From Burkholderiales bacterium (GTDB lineage: Bacteria; Pseudomonadota; Gammaproteobacteria; Burkholderiales; Ga0077523): DNA of 64,000 bases. Position 1 is the stretch's first letter; every line of letters starts with the position of its first letter. Shown here piece after piece: positions 1 to 10,427 of this stretch. A model generated the notes under the pieces. The model had not been told where the DNA came from. It made no database searches and worked only from the letters and a program-made list of their open reading frames with translations. Both the position numbers and the translations under genes were made by a program. Where the stretch lies: the NCBI GenBank assembly GCA_022843925.1, contig JALHMS010000008.1, forward strand, positions 1 through 64,000, given 5' to 3'.

Positions 1-2
1 TC

Positions 3-692
3 GTCGTGGGCTACGGCAAGGCAGCGGTGGTCCACGGGGTGTCGTTCGACGTGCGGGCCGGCGAGTTCGTCGTGCTGCTGGGGCGCAACGGTGCGGGCAA
101 GAGCACGATCCTCCATGCGCTGTCCGGACTCATCCCGAAGCGCGGCGGGCGCGTGACCTTCGAAGGTGCCGACATCACGGCCGCGATCGCGCGCAAGGTC
201 GTGCAGGCCGGCGTGATCCAGGTGCTGGAGGGGCATCGCGTGTTCCACTCGCTCTCGGTGGAGGACAACCTCCTCGTGGGCACCTACGTACTTTCTCCGC
301 GGGGCGACCGTTCGAAGCTCGACCGCATCTATTCGATGTTCCCCGAGATGGCGGAGAAGCGGCACGACGCGGCGTCGCGACTCTCGGGCGGACAGCAGCA
401 GATCCTCGCGGTGGCGCAGGGCGTGATCGGCGAACCGAAGTTGCTGATCCTCGACGAACCCTCGGGTGGTCTCGCGCCCATCGTGATCGATCGGATCCTC
501 GACGTGGCCGCGCAGCTCTGTCGCGAAGGCATGTCGATCCTGCTCGTCGAGCAGATCGTCGAGAAGGCGCTCCGCCACGCAGACCACTGCTATCTCGTCG
601 ACACGGGCCGCATCGTCGGCGATGGTCCGGCCGATACGATGCTGGGCAGCGCGGCGCTGCACGAGGCCTATCTCGGGCGATCGTCGGGCTGA
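3..692 (+). CDS. livF: Branched-chain amino acid ABC transporter ATP-binding protein, LivF-like (5' end probably cut by the window edge)
   Basis: Walker A GRNGAGKST, signature LSGGQQQ, Walker B LLILDEPSGGLAP; LivF-like layout; sequence begins in mid N-terminus. Confidence 0.85.
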   Translation, partial: VVGYGKAAVVHGVSFDVRAGEFVVLLGRNGAGKSTILHALSGLIPKRGGRVTFEGADITAAIARKVVQAGVIQVLEGHRVFHSLSVEDNLLVGTYVLSPRGDRSKLDRIYSMFPEMAEKRHDAASRLSGGQQQILAVAQGVIGEPKLLILDEPSGGLAPIVIDRILDVAAQLCREGMSILLVEQIVEKALRHADHCYLVDTGRIVGDGPADTMLGSAALHEAYLGRSSG

Positions 693-717
693 TCGAGGTT
701 CGGGGACGCCACGAACG

Positions 718-743
718 CCGAGGGCCGCTTTCGCGGCCCTCGG
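718..743. terminator. Hairpin terminator between convergent genes
   Basis: Perfect 11-bp stem ccgagggccgc / gcggccctcgg with tttc loop, between livF and the PEP-CTERM gene. Confidence 0.75.
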
Positions 744-766
744 TGGCTGGAACGTTTCGGACAGGT

Positions 767-1456
767 CTATCGGCGGCGGCGCGTCATCGCGAGCAGGGCA
801 AGTCCTCCCGCGAGCATTGCCCAGGTCCCGGGTTCCGGGATCGGGGGCGGCTGAAATGCCACCGTGCCCGAGAAGAACTGGCCGAAGAACTCGTTCTCAC
901 CGAAGGACGGCGCAGTCGTCTCCACGATCGATACGCGGTCGAACGGACTGTCGGTCCAGACGCCGACGAAAGCCGCCGTGTCGTTGTCCGGATTGAACGA
1001 GAAGCTGCCCACCGACACGCCGCCCAGGCTGAGCGTCACCGTGAAGGAGGAATCGACGAAGGGCGCGTTGAGATTCGGGTCGAACTCCGGCTCGACGATG
1101 TCGAAGCCGAACGAGAAGACGGGATCCATCAACGCGATCTCGAGGTTCTCGGGACCGCTGATCGCGATGTCGGCGCCGGGCAGGCGGGCCGTCCAGTCCT
1201 GGTTCACGGCAGCCGCGACGCCACCCGTGCCGCTGAACAACTCCGTTGCGCCGGAACCCAGGGTGACCGTGACCGAACCTGCGGCGAGGATGTTGCCTGC
1301 GACCTTGCCGATGTCGGCCAGTGGCCCGCTCGCGCTGGTGGCACCCGACTGCGCCAGAAAGGTGCTCTTCTCCGTGAACACCGAAAGGTCGGCCAGGCTC
1401 GGCAGGCTTGCCGTCGCGAGCATCAGACCCAGGAGGCTGCGTTGAAAGGTTTTCAT
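767..1456 (-). CDS. PEP-CTERM sorting-domain protein
   Basis: N-terminal signal MKTFQRSLLGLMLATASLPSLA; C-terminal PIPEPGTWAMLAGGLALLAMTRRRR. Confidence 0.9.
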   Translation of the reverse strand: MKTFQRSLLGLMLATASLPSLADLSVFTEKSTFLAQSGATSASGPLADIGKVAGNILAAGSVTVTLGSGATELFSGTGGVAAAVNQDWTARLPGADIAISGPENLEIALMDPVFSFGFDIVEPEFDPNLNAPFVDSSFTVTLSLGGVSVGSFSFNPDNDTAAFVGVWTDSPFDRVSIVETTAPSFGENEFFGQFFSGTVAFQPPPIPEPGTWAMLAGGLALLAMTRRRR

Positions 1457-1694
1457 CTTGTTACTTCCCTCTGCACGGCGGTTACCGGAGAGGCAACCGT
1501 CCTGAACCTTGCGGCCGCTGCGGGTGTTCCGCGCGTCGCCGTCTGTGGAGGCTCGATACTTCCCTAACACGTAGCGTGCCAGTGACGCGAAGTCTCTGAA
1601 CCTGTTGATCCGGTTGCAATAATTGCCGAGCGGCGGTAGCCCTACCACCGAATCTGTCAACCCGTCCGACACGAAGGACGTACCGCTTCGATGG

Positions 1695-2201
1695 TCACCG
1701 AGGGGTTGTCCGGCGGGCTCGCCAGGCACGCAGCAGATTCCCCGATTCGGTGATCTCGCGCGGTGTCATCCCCTCGTCGACCAGCCGCTCGCGGGCTTCC
1801 CGTGCCTTCCACCAGCCGTTCTCGGTGGCTGCGGTGAACCACATGTGGGCACGCGCCCTGTCGCGGGTCACGCCATCGCCCTTCGCGTACATGTGTCCGA
1901 CGATGTACTGCGCGTGGTTGTGACCGCCCTCGGCGGCCCGTTCCATCCATGTGGCAGCGATCGCGAGATCGCGGGATGTCCCTTCGCCGCGCGCGTGCAT
2001 CAGGCCCAGGTGGAACTGGGCTGCCGTGCTCCCCGCCTCGGCTTCGGGGCCCAGCATCCCGGCGGCCTCGGTGAAGAGACCCCGGTCGTAGAGCGAGATG
2101 CCTTCGGCCACGCGACTCTGGTCGTCGGCCTGCGCTGTCCGCCCGGTCGTCGCGAGTGCGCCCGCGAACGCGAGGATCAGGAGCCATCGGGCGCCGATCA
2201 T
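1695..2201 (-). CDS. Sel1-repeat / TPR-like secreted protein
   Basis: Signal peptide then Sel1-type units (AAQFHLGLMHARGEGTSRDLAIAATWMERAAEGGHNHAQYIVGHMYAKGDGV). Confidence 0.8.
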   Translation of the reverse strand: MIGARWLLILAFAGALATTGRTAQADDQSRVAEGISLYDRGLFTEAAGMLGPEAEAGSTAAQFHLGLMHARGEGTSRDLAIAATWMERAAEGGHNHAQYIVGHMYAKGDGVTRDRARAHMWFTAATENGWWKAREARERLVDEGMTPREITESGNLLRAWRARRTTPR

Positions 2202-2407
2202 TTGCGCAACACCACCTGCACGATGGTGACCAGGGTTCCGACGAAGATCGCTGCGCCGATCAAGCCGCCGATGATCGCCTGCTGCGGCGTGATCTTCGCG
2301 GCATCCTTCTGGTAATCGCTGCTCTTGCGGATGCCGAGAAAACTGAAGAAGACCGCCTTGGCGACCGCCAGCGGCGAGCTCTTGCGCTCCGGCGTCGGGT
2401 TGGTCAT
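2198..2407 (-). CDS. DUF2970 family small membrane protein
   Basis: 69-aa ORF with AVFFSFLGIRKSSDYQKDA then one TM segment; 4-bp overlap with the Sel1 gene. Confidence 0.75.
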   Translation of the reverse strand: MTNPTPERKSSPLAVAKAVFFSFLGIRKSSDYQKDAAKITPQQAIIGGLIGAAIFVGTLVTIVQVVLRK

Positions 2408-2409
2408 GC

Positions 2410-3219
2410 CTAGGTGCCCGTCCAATGCGGGGGGCGCTTCGCGATGAACGCGTCGATGCCCTCGCCGGCATCGTCCGCCATCATGTTGCAGGCCATCGCT
2501 TCGGCCGCCTGCGCGTAGGCCGCTTCCATGCCGACTTCCAGTTGCGGATAGAACATGCGTTTGCCCGTCGCCACCGCGACCGGGCTCTTCGCGATGATCG
2601 CCGCGGCGAGGCGCTGCACTTCGGCATCCAGACGATCCAGCGGGACGACGCGGTTCACGAGGCCGAAGGATTCCGCCGTGGCGGCGTCGATGAACTCCCC
2701 GGTCATCAGCATCTCCATCGCCTTCTTGCGCGGCACGTTGCGCGAGAGCGCCACGGCCGGGGTCGAGCAGAAGAGGCCGACGTTGATGCCGGAGGTCGCG
2801 AACTTCGCGGAGTCCGCGGCCACCGCGAGATCGCAAGCCGCGACGAGCTGGCATCCCGCCGCCGTCGCGATGCCGTGGACACGCGCGATCACCGGCTGGG
2901 GCAGGCGCGCGATCGTGAGCATGAAGCGGCTGCACTGCGCGAAGAGCGCGTCGTAGAAGTCCTTCCGCGGATTGGCACGCATCTCCTTGAGGTCGTGTCC
3001 GGCGCAGAACGCCGTGCCCTGGCCCGCGATCACCACCACGCGGATCGAGGTGTCGGCGGCGATCCCGTCGAGCGCGGTCTGCAGCTCCGCGAGCATCGCG
3101 CCGGACAGCGCGTTGTACTGCCTGGGGCGATTGAGGGTCAGCGTGCACACGCCGCCGATGGTGTCGCGAAGCAGGAGGGGTTCGGCCTGGACGGCCTGGG
3201 GGGTGAGCGTGGCGGACAT
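2410..3219 (-). CDS. Enoyl-CoA hydratase/isomerase family protein
   Basis: Crotonase motifs NRPRQYNALSGAML, GQGTAFCAGHDLKE, AGCQLVAACDLAVA. Confidence 0.88.
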   Translation of the reverse strand: MSATLTPQAVQAEPLLLRDTIGGVCTLTLNRPRQYNALSGAMLAELQTALDGIAADTSIRVVVIAGQGTAFCAGHDLKEMRANPRKDFYDALFAQCSRFMLTIARLPQPVIARVHGIATAAGCQLVAACDLAVAADSAKFATSGINVGLFCSTPAVALSRNVPRKKAMEMLMTGEFIDAATAESFGLVNRVVPLDRLDAEVQRLAAAIIAKSPVAVATGKRMFYPQLEVGMEAAYAQAAEAMACNMMADDAGEGIDAFIAKRPPHWTGT

Positions 3220-3256
3220 GGCGGCTCCGGTGAAACGAGAGGGTGTGATGGCGCCG

Positions 3257-3262
3257 ATTATA
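3257..3262 (-). promoter_or_regulatory. Candidate -10 element (TATAAT) for the enoyl-CoA hydratase operon
   Basis: attata on + = TATAAT on -, about 38 bp upstream of the start codon; no good -35 seen. Confidence 0.4.
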
Positions 3263-3298
3263 GTCTCCGGACCGCGACAGACCCTGCCGTCCGCAGCC

Positions 3299-6200
3299 TC
3301 AGTGCGCCTGCGGGTCGAGTGCGCCGGGATCCAGGCTGACCGTCGCCAGCCGCGGGAGGTCCAGCTCGCCAGGCGGCATGGGGCGGCTCACCAGGAACCC
3401 CTGGATCTCGTCGCATCCCAGCTGGCGCAGGAATTCGAGTTGCTCCCGGGTCTCGACGCCCTCGGCCACCACGGTGAGGCGCAGGGTGTGCGCGAGCACC
3501 ACGATGCCGCGCACGATCGCCGTGTCGTCGGGATCGTGCGGCACGTCGCGAATGAAGCTGCCGTCGATCTTCACGCAGTCGATGGGCAGTCGCGAAAGGT
3601 AGGAGAGCGACGAATAGCCGGTCCCGAAGTCGTCCACCGCGATGCGCACGCCCAGATCGCGGAAGCGCGTGAGCAGTTCGCTGCTCTGCGCCACGTTGCG
3701 CATGACCGTGCTCTCGGTCAGTTCCAGTTCGAGCCACGGCGCACCCCCGCCGGCCCGGGCGAGGGCCTCGGCGAGCCGGCCCGGCAGGCGTTCGTCGGTG
3801 AGCTGGCGGGCCGACAGGTTCACGGAGATCAACGGTACCCGAGCGCCCGCGGTGCGCCAGGCGGCGCATTGGCCTGCGGCCTCGTGAAGCACCCAGTCCC
3901 CGATGGCGAGGATCATCCCCGTCTCCTCCGCCACCGGGATGAACTCTCCGGGTTCCACGGCCGGACCGTCGGGGGGCTGCCAGCGCAGCAGGGCCTCGAC
4001 CCCCGTGAGGCGGCCCGAGCGCAGATCGAGGCGCGGCTGGTACTGCAATCGAAGCTCGCCCTGTGCGAGGGCACGACGCAGCGCCGACTCGAGCGTGAGG
4101 CGGCGACGCGACCGGATGTTCATCTCCTCGGAGAAGAACTGCAGCCGGTTGCGGCCGTGTTCCTTCGCGCGATACATCGCGAGGTCGCTGCTCTTCAGCA
4201 GCGTGCGGGCATCGTCGCCATCCCGCGGGTGCATGCTGATGCCGATGCTCGCCGTGAGGTGAAGCTCCTGCCCCGCGAGCGCGAAGGGCCTCGCCGTCGT
4301 CGCCAGGATGCGATGGGCGACGTCGGTGGCGCGGGCGGTGTCCGCCCGGTCGTCCAGCAGCACGACGAACTCGTCGCCGCCGAGCCGCGCCACGAGGTCC
4401 CCGGCATCGACCTCGCCGCGAAGCCGGTCGGCCACCTCCTTCAGCAGCAGATCGCCGACCTCGTGACCGAGCGTGTCGTTGATGAGCTTGAAACCGTCGA
4501 GATCCACCAGCATCAGGGCGAACGGCGCCTGGGGCGTGGTCCCCGCATCCAGACGTTCGCGCAGCCGGCGATCGAAGAACGTCCGGTTGGGCAATCCGGT
4601 GAGGCCGTCGTGGAACGCGAGGTAATGGATGCGCGACTCGCTCTGCTTGCGCTCCGTGATGTCGCGCATCACCACGACGACCTTGCGCTCGCCGCTGCGG
4701 TCGATGAAGAGCGAGGACGACAGCTCCGCGGGGAAGCGGGACCCATCGCGGCGGATCATCGTGACCTCGCCCTTGACCCGTCCGGTGCGGTCGCGCTCCT
4801 CGAGCATCGACGCGAGACCGGGACTCGCCGGGTCGACGATCCGCTCGCGGTCCATCGCGAGCAGCGCCGCCTCGTCGTACCCCAGGCTGCGGCACGCCTC
4901 CGGGTTCGCCGACAGGATCCGGCCGTCCGGCCGTGCCAGCAGGATGGCGTCGATGCTGTTCTCGAACATGGCCTGGTAGCGGGCCTCGCTCTCGCGCAGC
5001 GACGCCACGAGATCGCGCTGGGCCGTGAGGTCCTCGTCCACGGCGATCGCACCGTGGAAGCCGTGATGGTCGGTGAAGATCGGCACGGCGGAGTGCAGGA
5101 TCGTGCGGCGGCTGCCATCGGGCGCGAGGATGTCGACCATCTCGTTCAGCGCCGGCTCGCTGGTGCGCAGTGCGCGCGCGAGCGCCCACTCGGAGGCGCC
5201 CACCTGCTGGCCCGAATGCGTCCACCAGCCCACCGGTTCCAGCGGCCGGCCCGGCCGGGCCGGGCCATGCAGGCGTTCGGCCGCCGCGTTCATCATGCTC
5301 ACGGTGCCGTCCCGCTCGGTCATGCTCACGCCGACCGGCAGCGTCTCGACCACCTGCCGGAGCAGCGATTCGCTGCGTTCGACCGACCGCATGAGGCGCT
5401 CGCGGCTGCGCAGTTCGCGCATGAGGAGCCAGGTCAGCCACACGATCGTGGCGGCGAAGGCCACACCCACCACCGAGTACGCCGTCAGGCTGCGGTACCA
5501 GGGGCTCAGGATGTCCTGCTCGCTCACGCCGACCCAGACGATGAGAGGCCTGCCCGGCACCCGTCGTGCGGTATAGATGCGGTTGACGCCGTCGAAGATG
5601 CTCCTCAGTTCACCGGCGGCCGTGCCGAGCTTGAGGATCTCTTCGCGGATGGGGGCGGTGCTCGGGATCACGCGGCCGATCGTCGCTTCCCTGTGGGGTA
5701 TGCGCGCGATCAGTTCACCGTCCCAGTGGCGCAGGTTGATGAGCCCGTTCAGGCCCACGTCGACGCTCGCGAACACCCGCTCGAAGTAGCGCGGCTCGAC
5801 GATCGCCACGACGACACCGGCGAACGTGCCATCGGCGCCCGCGAGCCGCCGGCTCATCGGGAGGAAGGGGCGGCCCGTGGCGCGGCTCTCGATCGGCTTG
5901 CCCACGTAGAGGGCGCCGCTCGACGGTGGGCCGGTCCGATGCTGTCGGAAGTACTCGCGGTCCGAGACGTCGATGCCCAGCGTCGGCACGGTTTCCGAAT
6001 CGTGGACGATGCGACCCCGGGCGTTCACGATGAACATCGCGCGGGCGCCACCCACTTCGGCGAGGCGCGCGCGCAAGAGTGCCGTGGCCTCGGCATCGCC
6101 CATGGCGCGGCCCGCAGGCATCCGGGTCCACAGGTCGGCGACATGCCCCAGCGCCAGATCTATGGTCTGGATGGAGCGCGCGGTCTGTTCCTCGAGCACG

Positions 6201-6388
6201 CGCGCCAGGTTCCGCGTGACGAGCGCCGACTCGGCGATGTACCCGGCGCGTTCGGTGCGCAGCGTCGTCGCCAGCACCAGGGCGAGCACCGTGATCGCGA
6301 GCCCGCCCAGCACGGGCAGCAGCACCGTGAGCCGGAGCGTGCTGCCGCGCGTCGCGGACGCTGCACCGGGCACCGGCCGGAGGCTCAC
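3299..6388 (-). CDS. Bifunctional diguanylate cyclase/phosphodiesterase with periplasmic Cache-like sensor, PAS, GGDEF and EAL domains
   Basis: N-terminal TM plus Cache-like region ([12 protein letters not shown]), PAS segments, [27 protein letters not shown] start overlaps the ackA stop. Confidence 0.88.
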   Translation of the reverse strand: MSLRPVPGAASATRGSTLRLTVLLPVLGGLAITVLALVLATTLRTERAGYIAESALVTRNLARVLEEQTARSIQTIDLALGHVADLWTRMPAGRAMGDAEATALLRARLAEVGGARAMFIVNARGRIVHDSETVPTLGIDVSDREYFRQHRTGPPSSGALYVGKPIESRATGRPFLPMSRRLAGADGTFAGVVVAIVEPRYFERVFASVDVGLNGLINLRHWDGELIARIPHREATIGRVIPSTAPIREEILKLGTAAGELRSIFDGVNRIYTARRVPGRPLIVWVGVSEQDILSPWYRSLTAYSVVGVAFAATIVWLTWLLMRELRSRERLMRSVERSESLLRQVVETLPVGVSMTERDGTVSMMNAAAERLHGPARPGRPLEPVGWWTHSGQQVGASEWALARALRTSEPALNEMVDILAPDGSRRTILHSAVPIFTDHHGFHGAIAVDEDLTAQRDLVASLRESEARYQAMFENSIDAILLARPDGRILSANPEACRSLGYDEAALLAMDRERIVDPASPGLASMLEERDRTGRVKGEVTMIRRDGSRFPAELSSSLFIDRSGERKVVVVMRDITERKQSESRIHYLAFHDGLTGLPNRTFFDRRLRERLDAGTTPQAPFALMLVDLDGFKLINDTLGHEVGDLLLKEVADRLRGEVDAGDLVARLGGDEFVVLLDDRADTARATDVAHRILATTARPFALAGQELHLTASIGISMHPRDGDDARTLLKSSDLAMYRAKEHGRNRLQFFSEEMNIRSRRRLTLESALRRALAQGELRLQYQPRLDLRSGRLTGVEALLRWQPPDGPAVEPGEFIPVAEETGMILAIGDWVLHEAAGQCAAWRTAGARVPLISVNLSARQLTDERLPGRLAEALARAGGGAPWLELELTESTVMRNVAQSSELLTRFRDLGVRIAVDDFGTGYSSLSYLSRLPIDCVKIDGSFIRDVPHDPDDTAIVRGIVVLAHTLRLTVVAEGVETREQLEFLRQLGCDEIQGFLVSRPMPPGELDLPRLATVSLDPGALDPQAH

Positions 6389-7569
6389 GGTCGCCCCATC
6401 GCGAGGACGGACGCCACGTGGCGCGCGATCATGCCTTCCTCGTCGGTGGGGATCACCCAGGCGCGCACGCGGCTGTCGGGTTTCGTGATCCGCGGGCCGT
6501 GCGTCGCGTTCGCTGCAGGGTCCACGACGACCCCCAGCCACTCCGCGGCGCGGCACACCGCCTCGCGGATGCGGGCGCTGTGCTCACCGATGCCGGCCGT
6601 GAACACGAGCGCATCGACACCGCCCAGGGCGGCTGCGGCTGATCCGATCTCGCGGCCGATCCGGTAGACGAACAGATCGATCGCTGCTGCCGCGCGCGGA
6701 TCGGCGCTCGCCTCCAGCACCCGCATGTCGGAGGCGATGCCGGACACGCCGAGCAGCCCCGACTCGTGATAGAGCAGGTGCTCCACGCCGCGGACGTCCA
6801 TCCCGAACGCGTCCATGAGGTGCAGCACGACGCCTGGGTCGATCGCGCCGCTGCGCGTCCCCATCGGCAGCCCGTCCAGCGCCGTGAAGCCCATCGACGT
6901 CGCGACGCTGCGCCCGGCCGCCATCGCGCAGAGGCTCGCGCCGTTGCCGAGGTGCAGCACGATGGTCCGGCCGCGGTCGGCGTCGGGATCGACCTCCGCG
7001 AGACGCCCCGCGATCGATTCGTACGAGAGCCCGTGGAATCCGTAGCGGCACACGCCCCGATCCGTGATGCGGGCCGGCAGCGCGTAGGCCCGCGCCACCG
7101 CCGGCTGATCGTGATGGAACGCGGTGTCGAAGCAGGCCACCTGCGGGAGGTCGGGTGCCTGGGCAAGCAGAGCACGGATCGGCGCCAGGTTGTGGGGCTG
7201 ATGGAGCGGTGCGAGCGGGACGAGGGCCTCCAGCGCGGCGAGGACGCCGGCGTCGACGCGCACGGGCCCGACGAAGGACGAGCCGCCGTGGACCACCCGA
7301 TGGCCGATCCCTTCCAGCCCGCCCTCCGGCACGCGCGACAGCGCGAACGCGAGGGCGTGCGCGGTGGCGTCGTCGTGGCCGATGGCGGATGTCCAGCGCT
7401 TCTCGGCAATTGTGGTTCCATCGGCCTCCTTCGCCACGAAGTGCGGCGTCGCGGCGAGAGCGTCGATCTGGCCGTGGAGGAGCGTCCGCATGGCGGAACC
7501 GTCCCGACCGCAGAGCGAGAACTTCAGGCTGGAGGAACCGGCATTGAGGACGAGGATCGCGCTGCGCAT
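6385..7569 (-). CDS. ackA: Acetate kinase
   Basis: [47 protein letters not shown]-like motifs. Confidence 0.92.
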   Translation of the reverse strand: MRSAILVLNAGSSSLKFSLCGRDGSAMRTLLHGQIDALAATPHFVAKEADGTTIAEKRWTSAIGHDDATAHALAFALSRVPEGGLEGIGHRVVHGGSSFVGPVRVDAGVLAALEALVPLAPLHQPHNLAPIRALLAQAPDLPQVACFDTAFHHDQPAVARAYALPARITDRGVCRYGFHGLSYESIAGRLAEVDPDADRGRTIVLHLGNGASLCAMAAGRSVATSMGFTALDGLPMGTRSGAIDPGVVLHLMDAFGMDVRGVEHLLYHESGLLGVSGIASDMRVLEASADPRAAAAIDLFVYRIGREIGSAAAALGGVDALVFTAGIGEHSARIREAVCRAAEWLGVVVDPAANATHGPRITKPDSRVRAWVIPTDEEGMIARHVASVLAMGRP

Positions 7570-7711
7570 CGTCAGGCGGTCCCGGGCGGGATCAGCGACC
7601 CGGCGACACGGCGGCGTCGCCGGGCCGAAGGGAGGGCGCGGCGGGGCGCACTTCGAGGGCAGCTTGCATCGGGTCGCCGCGCCTCAATGGCTGCACCGCA
7701 ACGGACGCACC

Positions 7712-8659
7712 TCAAGGCACCGGCGGCGCGCGGCCGTCGCGGCGGGCGCCGGCCAGGAGCGTGGCGAGGGCGCACGATGCGAGGCGCGAGACCACGGAAT
7801 CGGCGCGGCTCGTGAGCACGACCGGCACGCGTGCGCCGAGTACGATCCCCGCTGCGTCGGCGCCAGCGAGGAACGACAGGCTCTTCGCGAGCATGTTGCC
7901 GGCTTCGAGATCGGGAACGACGAGCACGTTGGCGTGGCCCGCGACGGTGGAGCGGATCTGCTTCACGCGGGCGGCCTCGGGATCGATCGCATTGTCGAGC
8001 GCGAGCGGGCCGTCGAGCAGGGCGCCGGTGATCTGGCCCCGGTCGGCCATCTTGCAGAGCGCGGCCGCCTCGATGGTGGAAGGCACGGCGGGGTTCACCG
8101 TCTCCATCGCGGAGAGGATCGCGACGCGCACCTCGGGAAAGCCGAGCGCGTGGGCGAGGTCGATGGCGTTCTGGACGATGTCGACCTTCTCGGCCAGGCT
8201 CGGTGCGATGTTCACGGCAGCGTCGGTGATGATGAGCGGTTCGCTCCGCCCGGGCACGTCCATCACGAAGCAGTGGCTCACCCGCCGCGCCGTGCGCAGC
8301 CCGGTGGTGCGATCGACCACCTCGGCCATCAGTTCGTCGGTGTGCAGGCTGCCCTTCATCAGCGCATCGACACGCCCGGCCCGCACCAGGGCCACGGCCT
8401 GCGCGGCGGAGGCATGGCTGTGCGGCGTGTCGATGATCTCGTACGCGTCGATGCCCACGCCGGCCTGCGCAGCCGCGGCGCGCATCCGGGCGACCGGACC
8501 CACGAGCACCGGCGCGATCAGGCCCTGCTGCGCCGCCTCGGCCACGGCGGCGATCGAACTCGCGTCGCACGGATGCGCCACGGCGGTGACGGCCGGCGGG
8601 AGTGTGCGGCAATGATCGAGCAGGCGATGGAACTGCGTGTGCGGGGACGGGGGGCTCAT
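7712..8659 (-). CDS. Phosphate acetyl/butyryltransferase family protein (short form)
   Basis: 315 aa; MKGSLHTDELM, SHCFVMDVPGRSEPLIITDAAVNIAP, GALLDGPLALDNAI typical of the Ptb/short Pta family; next to ackA. Confidence 0.82.
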   Translation of the reverse strand: MSPPSPHTQFHRLLDHCRTLPPAVTAVAHPCDASSIAAVAEAAQQGLIAPVLVGPVARMRAAAAQAGVGIDAYEIIDTPHSHASAAQAVALVRAGRVDALMKGSLHTDELMAEVVDRTTGLRTARRVSHCFVMDVPGRSEPLIITDAAVNIAPSLAEKVDIVQNAIDLAHALGFPEVRVAILSAMETVNPAVPSTIEAAALCKMADRGQITGALLDGPLALDNAIDPEAARVKQIRSTVAGHANVLVVPDLEAGNMLAKSLSFLAGADAAGIVLGARVPVVLTSRADSVVSRLASCALATLLAGARRDGRAPPVP

Positions 8660-9111
8660 CGGATGGCGGCCATGCCGAGGCAGGCGACGACGACGATCGT
8701 GAGACCCGCGCGGAGGCGCAGATACCAGCCCGGGATCGTGAAGCGGCCCGCCACCTGGCGATCCATCGAATAGTGGATGACGAACATCGCGCCGATGAGC
8801 GTCAGGCCCGACGATGGCGTGATCAGCAGGCCCACCCACGCCACCAGCGCGGGCACCACGCTCCAGCCCATGATGACCGCCCGTTCGCGGTCGGGGATGT
8901 CGCGGTGGAGCATCGCGATGCCCCAGTGCACGGCCCCGACGAACGAGAGGATCACCGCCGCGTACGTCCGCAACCACTCGAGGAGTGTCGGTCGGTACGC
9001 TTCCGGCAGCACCCACAGACCGCCCGACAGCAGCACGAAGGGCACGAGGCCACCGGCGCCGAGCCAGAGGGGGGCGGAAGGTACGGGCGAGGTCGGGGGA
9101 GGGCTCAGCAT
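8656..9111 (-). CDS. DUF3429 family membrane protein
   Basis: Multi-TM with YAAVILSFVGAVHWGIAM; overlaps the downstream start by 4 bp. Confidence 0.75.
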   Translation of the reverse strand: MLSPPPTSPVPSAPLWLGAGGLVPFVLLSGGLWVLPEAYRPTLLEWLRTYAAVILSFVGAVHWGIAMLHRDIPDRERAVIMGWSVVPALVAWVGLLITPSSGLTLIGAMFVIHYSMDRQVAGRFTIPGWYLRLRAGLTIVVVACLGMAAIR

Positions 9112-9160
9112 CGTGATGGGTACGGGTCCGCCGCAGTATGCCAAACGGCCGTGACGCGGA

Positions 9161-10339
9161 CTACCGCTGCGATGGTGACGATTCCGGATGCGGCCAGGCC
9201 GGCGCCACCTTGCCCCAGAAGGCGCTGAACGACCGGCACGGCGTGGCGGGGTCGGCCGTGAAGCGCGGCGCAGGATGTCGCACGGTCGCGACGCTTTGCG
9301 TCGCACCCGCGTACTCGGGTTCGTCGGTGCGCACCATCGCGACCGACGCCGCCTCGCGCAGCGCGGGTGCGAGGGTCGCGAGGTCTCCCCACCAGAGCAC
9401 ATCGGCGATCCGCGTCATCCCCCCGGTCACGAAGTCCCAGCGCTGCATCGACCAGGGAAAGCGCGCGTGGAAAGGCGCGTGGAACACGCCGATCGCCACG
9501 TCCGCGTCGTCGGGGCGGCGCAGCGACCAGGGATGCAGCAGCGCGATCCGCCGTCCGCGCACCATCGTTGCATCGATCGCCGGCCACGCGGTGGCCGCCG
9601 GGGGCCCGGCGAGGAGCGCGGGCATCGCGATCGGTGGCGAAGCGATCCGCTCCGGTCCGGCGTCCCCGCCGGTCCGCGCGTGCGCCTCCAACGTTTCGTA
9701 GTCGTGGTCGATCGCGGTGCCTGGGCTGGCGAGTGCCGGTGCATAGCGGGCCACGTTGGCTGCATCGAACAGATAGGGCTTCGCGGAGAAGGTGCCCGCG
9801 CACCACTGCCACGAGAGATGGTTGGACGGCAGGTCGCCATCGAGGAGATGTCCGTACATCCAGTCGGCGCCCACCCGCCAGTGGACCTTCCGCGTGTGCA
9901 CGACGTAAGAGGCGAGCCACATGCGGTGGTGGTTGTGGAGCCAGCCGTCCGCGTAGAGCTGACGGATGCCGGCATCGATGACCCGCACCCCCGTGCTCGC
10001 GGTGAGAACGTCCTCCGGCAGGGCCTGCGCATAGCGACCCGACCACACGGGGGTCCGGAGGTCGTCGAGGATCCCCTCGCCGGCATGGCGTCGGACGTGG
10101 TGGAAGAACTCCCGCCACGCGAATTCGTAGGTGAGCTTGTCGAGCGGGCCGAGCCCACGATGTTCCCGCAGATGGGCGACGATCTCGGGAAGGTCGACGA
10201 AGCCGTGCGTGATCCAGGGTGACAGGCGCGTGACCGCACCGTCGAGTGCGTTGCGGGTCCGCGCGTAGGCGCGGGGATCGATCTCGTCGATACGGGCGAG
10301 CGCCGCGGCGCGATCGGGTATCCAGTGGGCTGTCGTCAT
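9161..10339 (-). CDS. Cryptochrome/photolyase-like FAD-binding protein with unusual domain order
   Basis: Photolyase FAD-domain motifs RLSPWITHG, WREFFHHV, VIDAGIRQLYADGWLHNHHRMWLAS, NHLSWQWCAGTFSAKPYLF near the N-terminus; antenna-like segment at the C-terminus. Confidence 0.8.
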   Translation of the reverse strand: MTTAHWIPDRAAALARIDEIDPRAYARTRNALDGAVTRLSPWITHGFVDLPEIVAHLREHRGLGPLDKLTYEFAWREFFHHVRRHAGEGILDDLRTPVWSGRYAQALPEDVLTASTGVRVIDAGIRQLYADGWLHNHHRMWLASYVVHTRKVHWRVGADWMYGHLLDGDLPSNHLSWQWCAGTFSAKPYLFDAANVARYAPALASPGTAIDHDYETLEAHARTGGDAGPERIASPPIAMPALLAGPPAATAWPAIDATMVRGRRIALLHPWSLRRPDDADVAIGVFHAPFHARFPWSMQRWDFVTGGMTRIADVLWWGDLATLAPALREAASVAMVRTDEPEYAGATQSVATVRHPAPRFTADPATPCRSFSAFWGKVAPAWPHPESSPSQR

Positions 10340-10427
10340 GGCGGTCGCTTCGTCTCCGCCGATGCGGGCGAGTTCCCGGGAACCTGAGGGATGCCGTACC
10401 GCCGCGGTCGACCTCCGCGCGCGCCCG

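Noticed and set aside
2972-6667. 1231-aa plus-strand ORF
   Set aside because: Antisense to the clear GGDEF/EAL and ackA genes; composition rich in R/A/H, typical of a high-GC shadow ORF.
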